This document shows, piece by piece, positions 9,363 through 20,462 of a DNA stretch of 64,000 bases. The notes under the pieces were generated by a model. That model did no database searches, had not been told where the DNA came from, and saw only the letters and a list, made by a program, of their open reading frames with translations. This stretch comes from Hexactinellida sp. DTS-2022 (taxonomy: Eukaryota > Porifera > Hexactinellida), in NCBI GenBank assembly GCA_028753945.1, contig JAPNXP010000015.1:248001-312000 (forward strand), read 5' to 3'. Position numbers and translations under genes: made by a program. Position 1 is the stretch's first letter, and each line of letters opens with the position of its first letter.

Positions 9363-11538
9363 ATGACGGACCGATTCAAGAGCTTCAAAAACAAAGGCCG
9401 AGACGACGAAGCAGAATTTCGCCGGCGTCGAACCGAAGTGACGGTCGAACTTCGCAGAAACAAACGCGACGAACACCTCCAAAAGCGACGAAACGTGCCC
9501 AGCGACTGTCAGAATGATTTCCAGATGGACCTGCCCCAAGGTGGCGATGACTTCTCCTTTTCCTCAAGTGGCATAAACGACATTCGCGACAAACTCCGGG
9601 GGTTGGTTGTCAACGCACAATCCGAGGATGCGACCACCAAGCTGCAAGCGGTGAGGTCTGCGAGGAAAATTCTAAGCAAAGACAAGAATCCCCCCATCGA
9701 TGAGCTCATCATATCCGGCATAGTTCCAGTTCTGGTGAGAAATTGTGTCGCGTGTGGTTTCATTTCCTCTTAGGGTTTTCATCTAGACACTAATTCCCCG
9801 CGCCTAGATTTAGTATGAGCTTGCTCACACGCGCCTAATTTACTCAATTGTATAAGTCTATTAGAGCTCTCTCGATTTTAGAGCCTAGATTAAAATCATA
9901 CCAATATTACATACACCTGGATGATCCCGTATGATATATATTATTTTATATTATTGTGCATGATAGAATGCCTATTATTTTCGATTATTTCTATTATATT
10001 TTTATTTCATTTATTCCCCCTCTAGGTGGCGTCTCTCCGTTGTCACGACAACCCCAATATCCAGTTCGAGGCCGCTTGGGCGCTCACTAACATAGCCAGC
10101 GGCACCAGCGAACAGACGCGCGTGGTGGTCCAGTGTGGCGCAGTGCCACTATTCATAGAGCTGCTCTCCTGTCCCATGCAGTACGTATGCGAACAGGCCG
10201 TCTGGGCACTGGGTAACATTACAGGGGACGGACCAGAGTGCCGCGACTTTGTAATCTCACACGGCATTATACCGCCACTGCTCACATTCATAAACCAACA
10301 CACTCCCATCTCATTCCTTAGAAACGCCACTTGGACAATCTCTAACTTGTGTCGCAACAAGAACCCCCCGCCTCCCTTCGAATCCGTATGTCAGTGTTTG
10401 CCAGCCTTATTGGAACTAGTCAGACACGAGGACGTAGAGGTTAGTTCCAGTTTGTAACACCTTAGTTATAGCTATCCTATCATAAGTATACGAGTCCTAT
10501 AATAGTTTAATTAGTTAGTTACTGTTTATAACACCTATATTTATTCATCCATAAGTTGTCCTAAATTAGTTTAAGTGCTTGGGACCTGTAAATTCCTTCG
10601 TTCACTATATTATGTATACCCTATGAACAATTTTCAGGAACATTTTTTCAGTTCACTGTATACCCAACATACAAAAACTGTATAATCTCATTTCAGTAGG
10701 TGTTATAAACCGGAACTATACACCCATTATGGAACTGAAACTATTCTATTTATAGGTTAGAGTTGACGCGTGTTGGGCTCTCTCCTTTCTAGCAGACGGG
10801 CTGCATGCCCAAATCCAGGTGGTTATAAACTCAGGTGTTATTCCCTTTCTTGTGCCACTTTTGGAACACCACGAGGTAAAGATAGTCATGCCGGCACTTA
10901 GAACTCTGGGGAATATCGTAACCGGAAGTGACGAACAGACACAAGTGGTCATAGACAACGGTATACTCAGCAAACTCCAGTCGCTTCTGAGTCACCATAA
11001 GGAGAACATTGTCCGCGAGGCGGTCTGGACACTTTCTAATATCACAGCTGGGTCGAGAGAACAGGTACAAGCGGTCATAGACTCCGGGTTAATCCCGCCA
11101 CTTATAGAGGTGTTAGGTTCCGGTGAATTTAAGACACAGAAGGAGGCAGCCTGGGCTGTTTCTAATTTCACAGTAGGTGGCACCCCTGAACAACTCAAGT
11201 ATTTAGTGGCACAAAAAGCGATTGCCCCAATGTGCTCACTTTTGCAAGTAAAAGACGCTCAAGTTATTCAAGTGGTTTTAGATGGGCTCTTAAATATCCT
11301 GCGTCACTCTGATGAGGAACAATTGAATGTAGTTAACTCTATTGAGGAGTCAGGTGGTCTTAACACGATTGAGGTGTTGCAGCGACACAATTCACCTATT
11401 ATATACCAACTGGCTTATACTATAATCGACCAGTATTTCCCAAGTGATGACGAAATAGGTGGTTTAGCCCCCGATGGGGGAGATAATCAGTACCACTTCA
11501 ATGTAGATTATGAACACAATATAAACTTTCAATTCTAA
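9363..11538 (+). CDS. KPNA4: Importin subunit alpha, KPNA3/KPNA4 type
   Basis: Three exons: 9363-9734, 10026-10439, 10756-11538, phase 0 at both joins, 522 residues. Importin alpha binds classical nuclear localisation signals and links them to importin beta. The N-terminal importin-beta-binding domain is seen as [11 protein letters not shown] and [20 protein letters not shown]. Armadillo repeats follow with the NLS-binding W/N pattern ([81 protein letters not shown]). The C-terminal [14 protein letters not shown] and [11 protein letters not shown] and the final NFQF resemble KPNA3/4 (alpha-3 clade) rather than KPNA1/2. Which vertebrate paralogue it represents is not decidable; a single pre-duplication gene is likely. 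Confidence 0.96.
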
Positions 11539-11834
11539 GTGTTGTGAGAGATAAAGTCAGATGTCAGAGTTACAGATGTGTCGGGATTTCATAACTATTC
11601 TAAATAACTCAAATTGTGTCGCGCAGCCACTTGCGGACACTAAGAGCTGTGCTAATTTTAGTAACATTATTAAATACAAATAGAATCATATAACTATATT
11701 ATACATATATTTAATATGCATTCCTGTATGCAACTGCTTAGTAACGGGTTTGGGGGGTATGTGTAAATGTAGAATTGTTAATTTGAAATAATTTGTTTAT
11801 TGTTTGTGTGAAGTTAGTTTCAGTTCCATTTCAA

Positions 11835-14800
11835 ATGTCAAACTGTCCTAAATGTGGCAAACCAGTTTTCTTTGGTAAGTTTAATATTTGTTTGTTTAGT
11901 TATTTGTTTGTTTTTTAGTTAGGTACAGTTTAAACCGGTTTTTTCTAACCATTTCTTTCCAAATAAAATAGTAATAAAAAACCGATGAAAAATACTAGTA
12001 AATATGGAATTTCATACAAAAGAAATAGTCAGAAATAGTTATAATAAACCGAGTTAGAATAAACCGGTTTTGACTGTAGTTATTTACTTAATTATTATAT
12101 GGTTATATGTAATAAATCCACATATTTCAGTACGTATCCTAGTTATACAATAGAATGTTTATATTAATGAATAAATTAATGCAACAAATTGAATCTAAGT
12201 AATTTAACTCGAACAAATTGGAATTTTATTGGTCAATTAAATTAGTGACCAGCTCAAAGACACGATTATATATTTTCTATAAACTAATTAGTTGCATTTA
12301 TTAGTTGCACAATCTATGATTATTCATATTATTAAGCCACTATTCAAACTGGTGACCGACACAATTGCACAAATTACAGTAGAACCTCGTTAACACGAAT
12401 TAATACGTATTAACCGGAGTAATATCCATTGAATAGCCATTGTAGGGACCTGATTTGTGGAACTATTTGTTCGTATTAACCGTGTTCCTACTAACGAGGT
12501 TCTACTGTATATGGCTTATGTGTCGCTATGCCACTATTCTTGTAGCCGAGCGAAGAGTTTCATTGGGCAAAGATTGGCACCCGTGGTGTCTCAAATGCGA
12601 CCTTTGTGGCAAGACACTAAACCCATCCAGACATTCCCAGGTATCCATAGCAACCATGTTACCGTGTTCCTTCGAATAAGCGCTTATCGTTTTTATGAGC
12701 CAAAATTATCCTGATTTTTTTGAAAAATCCAGAAAATAATATTTAGGTCGGTTATAATGGTTCTCATAAAGTTACCAAATCAATGGAATTACACTCCAGT
12801 GATCAACTAATGTGTTTACATTTTATCATACAAATGTCATTTTATTGACCCGGCGCTTATTCGGGGAAATACGGTATATCTAGAATCAATGTATTATACA
12901 GCATTTGTAAATACGCTCCTAATCCTGGTATGATCCAATTTTATACGCCTAAATCACAAATTAATGTTACGGTATAGGAGAGGATTCCAATTTTGCACGC
13001 TCCTAAATTCAAATTTTCCAAAAATCATACTCCAAAAAGAGCGTCTCGCGCTCCTGTATAATTCCTTATCTAGAATGTCCCATAACCGGAACTATTCTAT
13101 TTATAGCACAAAGGCATGGCCTACTGCGACGTGCCCTGTTACAGCGCGCTTTATGGACCGGGGGGCTTCGGACACGGGGGCACAGAGTCCCATAAGGTGT
13201 TCGGATGTGTCGAGGACATAGATAAGAAGACACACAGGTGATACTATTCATAGGTGGCGTTCCAACTATACGTAACACTTCCAAGGGGAGGGGTAGACAA
13301 TGTGTGACAAACCATCCTTTGTACAGTAGATACCTGTTATAAGAACATGCCGGTTATAAGAACATGCCGGATATAAGAACATACCGGTTATAAGAACATG
13401 CCGGTTATATGAACATTATATTGGAAAACGGTTGCCATATACCCTGTATAATTTATGACGGTTATAAGAACATTATATGCAGTTCCCGACGATGTGCTTA
13501 TAACCGGCTTCCACTATAATACCAGGTTAATGACAGACCATCCTTTTGTATTACAAATGGTCCCAAAAGCGTGATATAGGGAGTGGGTATAATTTCCCTG
13601 GAACGCGTTGCGTGACGTATGAATAGTTAGGTTTCTACAGAGTTGCATTTATCTGCCACTTTAGGAACGAATTGATTCGGAAACTGAAACTGTACAATGC
13701 CAGCCTGGCAAAGACCAAACTGACACTCAGCTTTTCAGAGGTAGCGACACCTATGCCACTTCACACCTCTGCCACTTATGCCACTTATAATATGTATTCA
13801 GTTAATGTCCCATGAAACCCAATAGAGTGGTATAACTGCGAATATATTACAGTAGAATCTCGCTAGTAGGAACACTATTTCAGTCCCCTTCAAAGCCTTT
13901 TCAATACAAATTATATTGTTTAATACAAACACATTTTGACGGTCCCCTGGTGTTCCTAATAACGAGATTCCACTGTAGTTAGAAAATTATTTGTTTGATT
14001 GTTTGTTGTTTATTTATAAATGTGATTCTAACACATTTATGCCACTTAATTTGCTCCCATGCGAAATTCCGAATTTATATTTCCTTTTAACTAATAAAAT
14101 TTCGCCACTTTTGATTTCAATTATAACAACGAATCTCATTAAATATGAATTTGTGTTTATTCCAGACAATTTTCTAGAAATATGTCTGATTTATATAATT
14201 TATATTTTCGCACCTGTTTGCAAATAACGTACAGCTTGTAATCTAATTGGTTGAATTACCTTTTATATTCATACGAGCCCTTCGGTCTCGGTCGCTTTGC
14301 GACAGATCGGTGCTACGCACCTCAAGTTAACGGCCGCTATGCGGCCTTACTCCTCACACTTTCTACCATGGAAATGGTAGAAAGCGACGTTATGATTTTG
14401 AATTTTCATTAATTTGTTTACCTATCTGTGTAAACAACAACAACAACAACAAATACTCATATTAGAATTTTATAAATGCGAAATTCGTGTTCAGCATACT
14501 TGTTTACCTATAATACCCGTTGAAAGCTAACTTCTAGGTTGATTTTGAATTTTCATTAATTTGTGTACCTATTTTGTGTCAACAACAACAACAATTATTA
14601 ATATTATAAATTTTTAAACGCGAAATTCGTGTTAAGCACAATTGTTTACCTATAATATCCGTTGAAAGCTAACTTCTAGGTTGATTTTGAATTTTCATAA
14701 ATTTGTTTACCTATTTTGTGTCAACAACAACAACAAATATTTATATTATAAATTTATAAATGCGAAATTCGTGTTTAGCATACTTGTTTACCTATAATAC

Positions 14801-17800
14801 CCGTTGAAAGCTAACTTCTAGGTTGATTTTGAATTTTCATAAATTTGTTTACCTATTTTGTGTAAACAACAACAATAAATATTCATATCATAAATTTATA
14901 AATGCGAAATTCGTGTTTAGCATACTTGTTTACCTATAATACCCGTTGAAAGCTAACTTCTAGGTTGATTTTGAATTTTCATAAATTTGTTTACCTATTT
15001 TGTGTAAACAACAACAATAAATATTCATATCATAAATTTATAAATGCGAAATTCGTGTTCAGCATACTTGTTTACCTATTATAACATTTGTTTACCAATT
15101 ATAACATTTGAAAGTTAGTTTATATCTCATATATAAATGCGGTTTCTTATCCCCCATCACTTTAATACAATCCGGACAAACAAACACACACACAAACACA
15201 CAACAATCGAGATTTAATAATATAGATTAACACCTGTTCGATTAATTCTCAAACCCGATTGGCCAAATGGAACATACCAGTTGTATTTAACAGCCAATTA
15301 AAATCAAGATTATATAAGGCCTGTTATAAATATGGATGTTTGTTTGTACCAATTAAGGTTTCAAATCAGGTAATTAACTATGTTTACAATAGTATAGGGT
15401 TCTTGTAAATATGTTATTTGTTGTTATGTATCATAGTCCATTATACATACTATTCATCATAAAATGCTCTCTGCTTTTTGAATAATTAATTTCGCATTAA
15501 TGCATTAGCGACTAGTTGTAATGACATGTGTGGAAATGTACAGGGTTTGAAGTGGTATTTAGTGGCATGGTATTAGTGATTCACTTACAAACCATTTCTA
15601 TAGTATTTGTATAGCTTAGATATTGTTTGTGATTCATGTCTGCAACCAAATGCAGTCCATTTGGGAATTAATATGACACACAGTAGAACCTCGTTAGTAG
15701 GAACACCAGGGGACCGTCAAAATGTGTTCGCCTTATCCGGAATTCGTATTAACCAATATAATTTGTATTGGAAAGGCTTTGAAGGGGACTGAATAGTGTT
15801 CGTACTAGCGAGGTTCTACTGTAATATATAATTAAGTATATTTTATTCGCAATCTAACTACATAAATAGCTTCTAATAAACAAATATAATAACTTCTAGC
15901 AAACAAACAAACAAACAATATATATTTTCCACGTAGGCTAATCACGAGGTTTTCTACGAAGGAGTGCTGCGCATTCATTGGCGAGTTAAGAAGCCAATCA
16001 AATTGCTACAAAGACCCGCTTTTGCTGTTCCTAACCGGAACTATGCTAAAAATAGGGTTTGTTAATATGGAACTATGAGAAGTGACACATTGTGTCGATT
16101 AATTAACCAATAAAACTACTTTTTCGGACACATTTAGATCCAGGTTTGCTTCAAAACAAATGCTACCGTAACCATAGTAACTTATAAAATGCTATTTAAT
16201 CAGTTGTGTCTCCTATCCACTCTTTTGCCGAATAATCTTAGTTACCGTCTGTTCGTTAGTTATGCAACGATAATTGCCAGCATAATTCAGTGGTCACTTT
16301 CTCCGAAAATTAGTTGGTTTCATTTCTAGTTTTCTGAGTCGTCTGAGAGGCTAATTGTCCCAATTGTGTCCCCTTCAGAGGAACAGAGGGCAAGAATGAA
16401 AATCAAAAATTCGGGTTTCACACTTCTGAAACCAATCACAGACCGAGACTCCGATTATAAGGCGAGCACCAATCAGATTAGTAGAATCGTATTATTAAGT
16501 TGTGTATCGAAAATTGGTAGAATTAATTGTGTCGCAATTGTGGCACTTTTGAGGCTAACTTAATGTCAATCTTCGAACTATCAGTTTGAGTAATCGAGTT
16601 GGTATTCAAGTTGTGTTGCTATTCAATCTAGCCAGCCCATATGGCGACACAATCCCGACACAATTGGCTTCCGAAATTTGATGTGAAACGGCAGCTGACT
16701 GTTCATATTCTCAATCTGATTGGTTGAGAATCTTGAGATACGAATTGTGATCGCATTTATTTTTGGAACTAAGTTAGCTATGCAACTCAACATTTTATTG
16801 GTCGAACTAATGTGGCACACATTTAGTTACATATTTAGTTCCTGTTTATAGTCTGAGTTGTTCACACCAGACGACACTTCTGTCACAAATGTTTTCACGA
16901 CAAGTGGCACAAAATCCCACCAAGTGGTTCAACAAATTATGAAGAAATATCAGGTAAAACATCAAAGCAACCAAAAGGAACGTATTTATAAGATTTATAA
17001 GATTTATTATTTATATTTTTAGATCGCAGATTCAGCTTCAGAATTCATTTTGTGTGTCAATTACGATAATGGAGGTTTGTGCCACTTTTGTGCCACCTAG
17101 CAATATGTCCTCTCATAATGCCACTTTAGGACACATTTTGAAACCATTTTAGTTGCATTAGTGGCACAAATATAGCCCACGCGCACACATTTTAGTGATA
17201 GCACATTTTGTGTAGGCAAGTTATGCGAAACATTAGTCATAACTTAGTTCCACATTCCCATAACTTAGTTCCACATTCCTATGGCTTAGTCAGAAATAAT
17301 TTGCATTTTTGTCGCCTACACAAATGCAATTTGATTGGCTGAGCAGATGGAGCGATATTGGTTAGAAACCTTTTAGCAAACATAACATAAGTGTAAGTAT
17401 GTCGCATTTAACAGGTGTCGATTGTTGTCGACATTATACCAGTCTTTCAAGTCTACAATCGCTACAGTTAATGAGTTTAATTATACCAACTTTGTAAACT
17501 CGACATATATTAACCTTAAACTGCCACTTTATTGTGTCATAAGTCTTCTATTTAGCTTTGTTTGTTTGTTCTGTTACAGATATAGTTTCAGTTCAAATGT
17601 GTCCCATATGACTTCAATCCACTCCCATTAATTGGGACACTTGGTTCCTATTGATAGTTCCTGTTAATCGGAACCAATTAAAGTGTTAATCCCGATTTAA
17701 CTGATATATATTTTTAACCGATATTTCCCTTATCCATATTCCTATTAACGAGTCTACTGTATAAAATATAACGACAGTATTTGTATGCAAAAGTTCCTTT

Positions 17801-18591
17801 ATTAATCGGAGCTAATTAACTTATGGAAATCCAGTTATCCGATTTAAGTTAATCCCGAAGTTAAGAGGTGTCAAAGGGTGTGACGTGCCTTGGTTCCGGT
17901 GTTAGTTCCAGTTCTATTTATAGGAATGAGGGTTTTAGAGCGTGATGACTTTCCACTACAAATTCGTGTCAATTTGGGGGCAACCGACAGTTATGCCAAA
18001 ATATCGATTATGCATTGTGAAGATGACAAAGAGGACAGGATATCTTTTAAGGTGTGCCACTTTAGCGACACATTTTGAGGTGGCACAGGTGGTTATATTG
18101 TGTCGTTTAGGCTGCTCAGTATAGGTGTCTATCCATTCCACAATTGGAGGTGTGTCTTAATGACATAGAGTGTGAACAACAGGAACTAAGTGAGATGCTC
18201 AAAGAGAAGTTAGTTCCAAAGAATACTCGTTAGTACAATACAGAACATATCCCTTATACGAAATTAGTAGTAAATTATTTAGGGACAAAAACTAACTACA
18301 TATAAACCTGATTATGTACAGTCGACTCCGCTTATAGGCTGTTTAGTCCAGGTTGCTTTGACCCGATTAAGCGGAGAAATCCATTAACCGAAAATATTTT
18401 GAGCCAAACCATCATTCCGTCCTATAAATCCTGTGAAATTTGACCCCATTAAGTGGAGAAATCTATTAAGCAGAGTTAAACACCTATTAACCGGAACTAT
18501 GTGGTTATTAACCGGAACTAACTTGCACTTGGTTCCAATTAGATACAAGAACATCAGATTACTAATCGAGGAACTGATGCCTCCTGAATAG
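11835..18591 (+). CDS. LIM-RASSF protein (Ras-association domain family, RASSF2/4/6-like)
   Basis: Ten exons join in phase: 11835-11874, 12546-12640, 13107-13237, 13665-13740, 15937-16056, 16852-16953, 17023-17074, 17924-18051, 18120-18208, 18543-18591, giving 293 residues. Order: an N-terminal CRIP-like LIM domain ([52 protein letters not shown]); the short segment conserved in RASSF2/4/6 ([29 protein letters not shown]); a Ras-association domain ([40 protein letters not shown]); and a C-terminal SARAH helix ([33 protein letters not shown]) expected to bind Hippo/MST kinase. LIM plus RASSF is the known architecture of Drosophila Rassf. An additional exon between 16057 and 16851 cannot be excluded, although direct joining keeps the frame. 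Confidence 0.87.
12375..12509. mobile_element. TACAGT-type TIR element, CTCGTTA subfamily
   Basis: The left end tacagtagaacctcgttaac and right end actaacgaggttctactgta are inverted repeats enclosing about 95 bp. It lies in intron 1 of the LIM-RASSF gene, just upstream of the exon 2 acceptor. Confidence 0.8.
12888..13075 (-). repeat. GGAGCG dispersed repeat, copy A
   Basis: On the minus strand this reads ccaggattaggagcgtattt near its 3' side and contains a ccaaattttcc-like centre. It is the inverted-orientation relative of 26066-26225 and 56970-57145. It sits in LIM-RASSF intron 2, and the next exon begins 32 bp later. Confidence 0.7.
13322..13518. mobile_element. TIR element, GTTATAAGAACA subfamily
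   Basis: The left end tacagtagatacctgttata faces the right end tataaccggcttccactata. Internally the unit ccggttataagaacatg is repeated about four times in tandem. It lies in LIM-RASSF intron 3. Confidence 0.7.
13848..13976. mobile_element. TACAGT-type TIR element, CTCGCTAGTAGG subfamily
   Basis: The left end tacagtagaatctcgctagt and right end aataacgagattccactgta are inverted repeats; the interior includes ggtcccctggtgttcct as in 34211-34370. LIM-RASSF intron 4. Confidence 0.8.
14271..15229. repeat. Composite repeat: GC-rich hairpin head plus ~141 bp tandem units
   Basis: It begins with a GC-rich, stem-forming stretch (cttcggtctcggtcgctttg, then gtgctacgcacc and ggccgctatgcggcc) unlike the AT-rich surroundings. 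About five units of 141-142 bp follow, each marked by gcgaaattcgtgtt at 14479, 14620, 14762, 14904 and 15046, and by cgttgaaagctaacttctag and (AAC)n. It ends with an A/C-rich run (caaacacacacacaaacaca) and taataatatagatta. The one-sided head, internal tandem repeats and A-rich tail suggest a transposable element, but I cannot assign a class. LIM-RASSF intron 4. Confidence 0.7.
15680..15823. mobile_element. TACAGT-type TIR element, CTCGTTAGTAGG subfamily
   Basis: The left end acagtagaacctcgttagta and right end actagcgaggttctactgta are inverted repeats; the interior has aacaccaggggaccgtc and gaattcgtattaacc. LIM-RASSF intron 4. Confidence 0.82.
18317..18480. mobile_element. TIR element, CTCCGCTTA subfamily
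   Basis: The left end is tacagtcgactccgcttata; internal copies of attaagcggagaaatc and ccgtcctataaatcctgtga match the element at 2801-2988. The right end is degraded. LIM-RASSF last intron. Confidence 0.65.
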
Positions 18592-19131
18592 CAACCCGAT
18601 CTCTACGAATTCTAATTTTAGTAACATTTCTATTTCTATTATTTATGAATTTAGTTATTTATTGTTATATTATTGTTACTAATATGGCACCCGACATATA
18701 CTAACTGTAACTAACACCTCTATTAGGAACTAACACTTTAGGAACCTTAATTTCCCAAGAGTGTTCTATGCCTGAGAAAACCTGGCCTTTTTATAGGTGT
18801 TTTTGATTCTCCAATCAAGAGCTCATTTTTATTATAATTTCTCTCAGTGCATTAGTAGGAAATTACTTTTCGATGCACTATTGTTACACTACCAAAATGT
18901 AGTTCCTTCACAATGTATTTCGGTTCGGCACAGCTGTAATTTTAGATTTTTCATTAGTTCTGTCTTAATTAGTGTCTTAATTGAAACTAGCTGAATTTAG
19001 GTTCCTAAAATTCCTAAAATTTCCTAAATTTTAAAAGATTTATTGGCATTTGTAATTTTGTAAGTAAATATTTAAAATTTTTATAAATAGTTCCAGATTG
19101 AATCAACCATTGTTTATAAGCTATTGTTGGC
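18592..19131. other. Intergenic region LIM-RASSF/PAXX
   Basis: 540 bp, AT-rich. It holds one copy of the motif cggcacagctgtaatttta at about 18926, which recurs in KATNIP intron 1, in the FEM1 minisatellite and in MYCBP2 intron 2. No gene is seen; it presumably includes the PAXX promoter. Confidence 0.5.
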
Positions 19132-19713
19132 ATGGCAACCAAGCAGCCATCTCAGGAATGTGCGTTCCACCAAACCATCAGGATATCTGACAACAAATAT
19201 TTCGTTCACTTCGAAATGAGAGAAATTAACATTGGCGTGTTTGTGACGGATATTCTGCATTCCTGGCATACCAACGCGAAACCTAGCAACGTATTCTCAG
19301 TTCTAAAAATAGATTCTCTTTCAGGAATTCAATCTTTTCTGAAACAGAATCTTCAGGTGTCAATAAATGTGTCACTCGAAGGCGCCAACCTTAAAATTGA
19401 AATTGGAACTAAGCCCAAGTTGGTATTGGAACTAACTGAGTTGTCAGCTGTTGACGGAAACAGAATGCTTTCAGAGGTGTTAACAAATGTGTCGGAACAG
19501 TGCCACAAAATAGAAAGGGCATGTGACACACTTCAACTCAAGGTGTCAAAGTTAGAGAGCGACTTTCTCAAAAGCGACACTAATTATGTGCCACTTCCGG
19601 TTAGAAAGCGCGGGCGCCAACCCAAGATTACGCGCCCAGAAGGTTCCAGTTTGCTTAACCCGTCTTCCAAACGGAAAAAAGTGGCAAAAGGCGTTAATTT
19701 TGAGGACAATTGA
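19132..19713 (+). CDS. PAXX: PAXX-like NHEJ factor
   Basis: Single exon, 193 residues, close to human PAXX (204). PAXX is an XRCC4-superfamily dimer that supports Ku-dependent end joining. The layout fits: an N-terminal beta head (VHFEMREINIGVFVTDILHS), a coiled-coil stalk (EQCHKIERACDTLQLKVSKL), a basic linker, and a C-terminal tail GSSLLNPSSKRKKVAKGVNF that parallels the Ku-binding tail of vertebrate PAXX (ESLINP, basic residues, then VDF). The tail is the strongest evidence, as the head is generic for the superfamily. XRCC4 and XLF are less likely because they are longer and have different tails. TMEM11 starts 117 bp downstream. Confidence 0.85.
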   Translation: MATKQPSQECAFHQTIRISDNKYFVHFEMREINIGVFVTDILHSWHTNAKPSNVFSVLKIDSLSGIQSFLKQNLQVSINVSLEGANLKIEIGTKPKLVLELTELSAVDGNRMLSEVLTNVSEQCHKIERACDTLQLKVSKLESDFLKSDTNYVPLPVRKRGRQPKITRPEGSSLLNPSSKRKKVAKGVNFEDN

Positions 19714-19830
19714 GACACTTTTGTAGATTATTTTGTGACACTTTAACAGTTTATTTTGACTTTAACAACTTACATGTACAATTTAATTAATTTACTTAAC
19801 TGTTTATGAATAGAAATATTCTACATTCCA

Positions 19831-20346
19831 ATGTCCACACCTTGTCACCAGGATGTCAGCATACCAGGAGAGCAGTTCCTTAGTTACACAGTTATTCACA
19901 ACTATTCTCCCAATTCGGAACTGGAACTAAAAGACGCGCTTAAACAGGATTATGACGTAATAGTACTGAGCGACATATCCCTTGGACAGCGGGTTTGCAA
20001 ATGGATCCAATTTGGAAATATTTTGCATAAATCAGCTGTTATTTCAGGCGCCACTTGTGTGGTTCTAAATTTAGCTACTCAGACATCTGATTGGGTAATC
20101 ACCTGCATGAGTATTTGTTCTATTATTAGCATCGCTGTTTATAACGCGATTTGGCGACGCGACACAATTTCGCGATACCAGTTGGACACACGTGGCGATT
20201 TTGTGTCGCAAATGCCACTTTCCAGTCTTCGGAGTAGAAGTATAATGGTTCTAATGAAAAGAGATGATTGTTATAGGCGAATCCTACATAATGTGATTGG
20301 TTGCATTATTGTACTACATTTGGGACTAAAACTGAAACTGTATTAA
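19831..20346 (+). CDS. TMEM11: Transmembrane protein 11, mitochondrial
   Basis: Single exon, 171 residues. TMEM11 is an inner-membrane protein associated with the MICOS complex and cristae shape. Matching stretches are YDVIVLSD, RVCKWIQFGNILHKSAVISG (human RWITVGNCLHKTAVLAG), a first hydrophobic segment (residues ~72-105), RYQLDTRGDFVSQMPLSSL (human KYQVEYDAYKLSRLPLHTL), VLMKRDDCYRRILHN and a second hydrophobic segment before the C-terminus. The first in-frame ATG is used. Gene spacing on both sides is about 117 bp. Confidence 0.88.
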   Translation: MSTPCHQDVSIPGEQFLSYTVIHNYSPNSELELKDALKQDYDVIVLSDISLGQRVCKWIQFGNILHKSAVISGATCVVLNLATQTSDWVITCMSICSIISIAVYNAIWRRDTISRYQLDTRGDFVSQMPLSSLRSRSIMVLMKRDDCYRRILHNVIGCIIVLHLGLKLKLY

Positions 20347-20462
20347 TTAATCACTTATCTGTTCTATTTATAGATTCTACAGACTTGGTTCCAATTATTG
20401 GTTATAACCGGATCTAATTAGTTACCTGTATTATTACAGCTTATATTAGTAGAAAATTGGAA

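Noticed and set aside
16366..16563. Extra LIM-RASSF exon or separate small gene
   Set aside because: No in-phase acceptor-donor pair and no similarity to RASSF spacer sequence; the direct 16056-16852 junction keeps frame. Not fully excluded.
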